DNA of 36,453 nt. Origin: Helicobacter salomonis (GTDB lineage: Bacteria; Campylobacterota; Campylobacteria; Campylobacterales; Helicobacteraceae). The stretch lies in the NCBI RefSeq assembly GCF_017979425.1, contig NZ_JAERIS010000014.1, positions 1 through 36,453 of the forward strand, written 5' to 3'. A program made the position numbers and the translations under genes. How positions within the stretch are numbered: the first letter of the stretch is position 1; each line of letters opens with the position of its first letter. The notes under the pieces are model-generated. The model was not told the origin of the DNA. It did no database searches and saw only the letters and a list, made by a program, of their open reading frames with translations. Positions 35,101 through 36,453 of the stretch are shown here, in pieces.

Positions 35101-35447
35101 TGGATAGCGTGCATGCCAAGCGCCTTGATGCTGGACTATTAGAATATATACAAGAGGCTTTAAGCGCGCTGGACGATCCTAGATTGCATGGGATCACCCT
35201 CACACGCGCCCACTGCTCTAGGGGGAAATACCACGCCCATGTTTATTTTGATGCCCAAGCACTTGATACCCAGACCCAAAAAGAAATCTTTCACGCGCTT
35301 AAAAAAGCTACTCCTTTGCTGCGCGCGCATGTCTTGCAGGTGAGTGGGTGGTTTAAATGTCCTAAATTTAGCTTCCATATCGATGAAAGCCTAGAGCAAG
35401 AACGACGCCTAGAAACCCTCTTTAAGGCCATTGCTAAGGAGTCTTGA
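35100..35447 (+). CDS. rbfA: Ribosome-binding factor A
   Basis: RbfA assists late maturation of the 30S subunit and 16S rRNA 5' end. The 115-residue protein has the KH-like fold pattern of the family: helix with LLEYIQEALSAL, strand LHGITLTRAHCSRGKYHAHVYF broken here as LHGITLTRAHC and AHVYFD, helix LKKATPLLRAHVL, and the terminal FKCPKFSFHIDESLEQ strand. It starts on the last base of infB and shares one base with rimP. Confidence 0.9.
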   Translation: MDSVHAKRLDAGLLEYIQEALSALDDPRLHGITLTRAHCSRGKYHAHVYFDAQALDTQTQKEIFHALKKATPLLRAHVLQVSGWFKCPKFSFHIDESLEQERRLETLFKAIAKES

Positions 35448-35893
35448 TGCTAGAAGATTTAGAGCCTCTTTTAGAAGCCACGCTCCAGAGCATCGACTGC
35501 ACGCTTTATGATGTGACTTTACTAAAAGAAAACCAGCGCGATATTTTGCGCATTAGTATTAAATCCCTTAAAGGTCCTACAACCCTGGACACATGCCAAG
35601 AGGCGAGTTTGCTCATCTCTCCTCTGCTAGATGTGCACGCTAGCATGCCCGGGGCTTACTCTTTGGAGGTAAGTTCTATGGGATTAGAGCGCACCTTGAG
35701 TAAACTTAGACATTTTGAACTCTCTATAGGCGATTTGGTAGAAGTGCGCACAAGTCAAAACGAACGCTTTAAGGGGGTAGTGCAAGGGGTGGAAGGGGAT
35801 GAAATTACATTTACAATTCAAGACACATCAAAGCGTATTCCCCTGGCACAGATTAAAAAAGCCAAGAGCGTATTTGAGTTTGGGGAGACTTGA
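35447..35893 (+). CDS. rimP: Ribosome maturation factor RimP
   Basis: RimP is needed for 30S assembly. The 148-residue protein has the alpha/beta N-terminal domain ending in the family motif YSLEVSSMGLERTL (about residues 72-85; the usual form is LEVSSPGLxRPL) and a C-terminal SH3-like barrel (FKGVVQGVEGDEITF). The ATG at 35447 shares a base with the rbfA stop. It is the last gene of the thrB-rimP run; in H. pylori HP1046 holds the same place (recalled). Confidence 0.9.
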   Translation: MLEDLEPLLEATLQSIDCTLYDVTLLKENQRDILRISIKSLKGPTTLDTCQEASLLISPLLDVHASMPGAYSLEVSSMGLERTLSKLRHFELSIGDLVEVRTSQNERFKGVVQGVEGDEITFTIQDTSKRIPLAQIKKAKSVFEFGET

Positions 35894-36045
35894 ATGCTCA
35901 GAAGCCCGCAGATCATTATCTAACCCCTCTACATCTAGAGTACCCTTCGTTGTTTTTGACCATGAGACGATGATAGAGAGTGCTAAGGCGGGTTGTTGGC
36001 GAGTAAAACTTGGAATTGCCAAGTATTCTCGCTGAAGACAAGCGT
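35894..36045. other. Spacer between rimP and the converging methyltransferase remnant
   Basis: This 152-base gap has no supported gene. A frame that reads through from rimP gives an unrecognised tail with PFVVFDHETMIESAKAG, which could be a fragment of an older gene. The hairpin at 35999-36032 is the main structure and is listed separately. Confidence 0.45.
35999..36032. terminator. Two-tier hairpin after rimP, possible bidirectional transcript end
   Basis: GCGAG (35999-36003) pairs with CTCGC (36028-36032). Inside it ACTTGG (36008-36013) pairs with CCAAGT (36019-36024) around the loop AATTG, with a short asymmetric internal loop between the two stems. It lies between the converging rimP and methyltransferase-remnant genes, where a transcript end is expected. 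There is no U-run after the stem on either strand, so an intrinsic terminator is not certain. Confidence 0.4.
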
Positions 36046-36453
36046 TTATACGTGGGTTGATTGTTTATAAAAACAGAATAAAAGTTTGTGTTCGTGGCAG
36101 TGGGTGAGCAAGTTCAGCACACCACCAAATTCTCGAGCAGACTTAGCTCCGTGGATAACAAAATATTCCATGGGTAATTTCTTAAGCCCAACTTCAAAAC
36201 CCACACCCTCAAAGGCACGAACTACCTCTTCAAGTGAATAATCACAAACAGGATAGCTCTCTTGGGTTCTGATGATTTCTTTGCGCTGTGCCCAAAAGGG
36301 ATTTTCACGATAGCAACCCATGGTGGCAAAGTAAAAACCTTTGTCCTTCAGGATGTTAAAAGACTTTGTCTTTTTACTTTTAGGTCCCTCGGGAAGCCCG
36401 TGTAGTACGGGGCTCGTGGAGAGTAATACCCAATAAAATCCGCACTAACTCCG
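36046..36453 (-). pseudogene. C-terminal part of a probable SAM-dependent methyltransferase, frame broken and cut by the window edge
   Basis: The frame 36046-36321 starts at an ATG that falls within ILKDKGFYFATMGCYREN. That segment looks like the LKxGGxxxATM strand after motif III of class I methyltransferases, so this ATG is internal and the N-terminus is missing. The same frame runs upstream only to a TAG at 36445-36447. A neighbouring frame from the window edge reads ADFIGYYSPRAPYYTGFPRD, which would fit just before it. A frameshift near 36370-36400 would join the two. The C-terminal part (YSLEEVVRAFEGVGFEV, then LLFCFYK) is typical of such enzymes. The substrate is unknown. Part of the gene lies outside the window. 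Confidence 0.5.

Noticed and set aside
35799-36035. Frame reading from rimP into the downstream spacer
   Set aside because: Its first half is out of frame with the well-supported rimP, and the tail has no start, site or recognised motif.
1-36453. CRISPR array, prophage, insertion sequence or integrase genes
   Set aside because: I looked for spaced direct repeats, transposase DDE or HUH motifs and phage structural genes and saw none; the only repeats are the 19-bp tandem pair and the 93-bp coding pair.

Overview
This 36.5 kb window looks like chromosome from a gastric, non-pylori Helicobacter. Protein signatures and gene order match the Helicobacter core genome as I recall it from H. pylori. 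Examples are the blocks phospholipase D-frdBAC-tpiA-lpxD, CitT-cdsA-dxr, and ruvB-panB-three outer-membrane proteins-M23-minC-lpxC-tsaB-thrB-ylxR-infB-rbfA-rimP. A tmRNA with a Helicobacter-type tag (VNNPNYAPNYAKAA) agrees. Base composition seems richer in GC than H. pylori, and the nitrate-reductase accessory genes napF and napD are present. I cannot name the species from sequence alone.

Layout. 1-179: no clear gene, one inverted repeat. 180-5321 (minus): frdC-frdA-frdB and a lipoprotein phospholipase D. 5322-5451: divergent promoter region with a perfect 19-bp tandem duplication. 5452-8428 (plus): tpiA, lpxD and a KgtP-type dicarboxylate permease. 8524-10221: a Cache-domain chemoreceptor. 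10232-10813 (minus): a degraded reading frame, perhaps a restriction-modification relic. 10883-16293: dnaE, rluB and a GANTC-type DNA adenine methyltransferase with no adjacent endonuclease. 16349-20538: DASS transporter, cdsA, dxr and a TSUP permease. 20540-20615: tRNA-Phe (minus). 20693-22261: xth, napF and napD in one overlapping run. 22254-25018 (minus): panB, ruvB, ssrA and an exported protein of unknown function. 25084-35893 (plus): outer-membrane proteins, M23 peptidase, minC, lpxC, tsaB, thrB, ylxR, infB, rbfA and rimP. 35894-36453: a short non-coding stretch and the C-terminal end of a probable broken methyltransferase gene.

How the genes work together. Fumarate reductase and two C4-dicarboxylate/2-oxoglutarate-type transporters suggest a fumarate-respiring, acid-using metabolism. 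napF/napD suggest nitrate respiration as well. lpxD and lpxC (lipid A), cdsA (phospholipid), dxr (isoprenoid), minC (division site) and the M23 peptidase (cell wall) serve the envelope. infB, rbfA, rimP, rluB, ylxR, tsaB, ssrA and tRNA-Phe serve translation. dnaE, ruvB, xth and the methyltransferase serve DNA replication, repair and marking.

Most of the window is ordinary core genome, and I do not see a convincing new multi-gene system. The points most worth checking are the degraded locus upstream of dnaE, the solitary GANTC methyltransferase, the duplicated promoter element between frdC and tpiA, the placement of napFD behind xth, the 93-bp coding repeat in the third outer-membrane gene, and the broken methyltransferase at the right edge.
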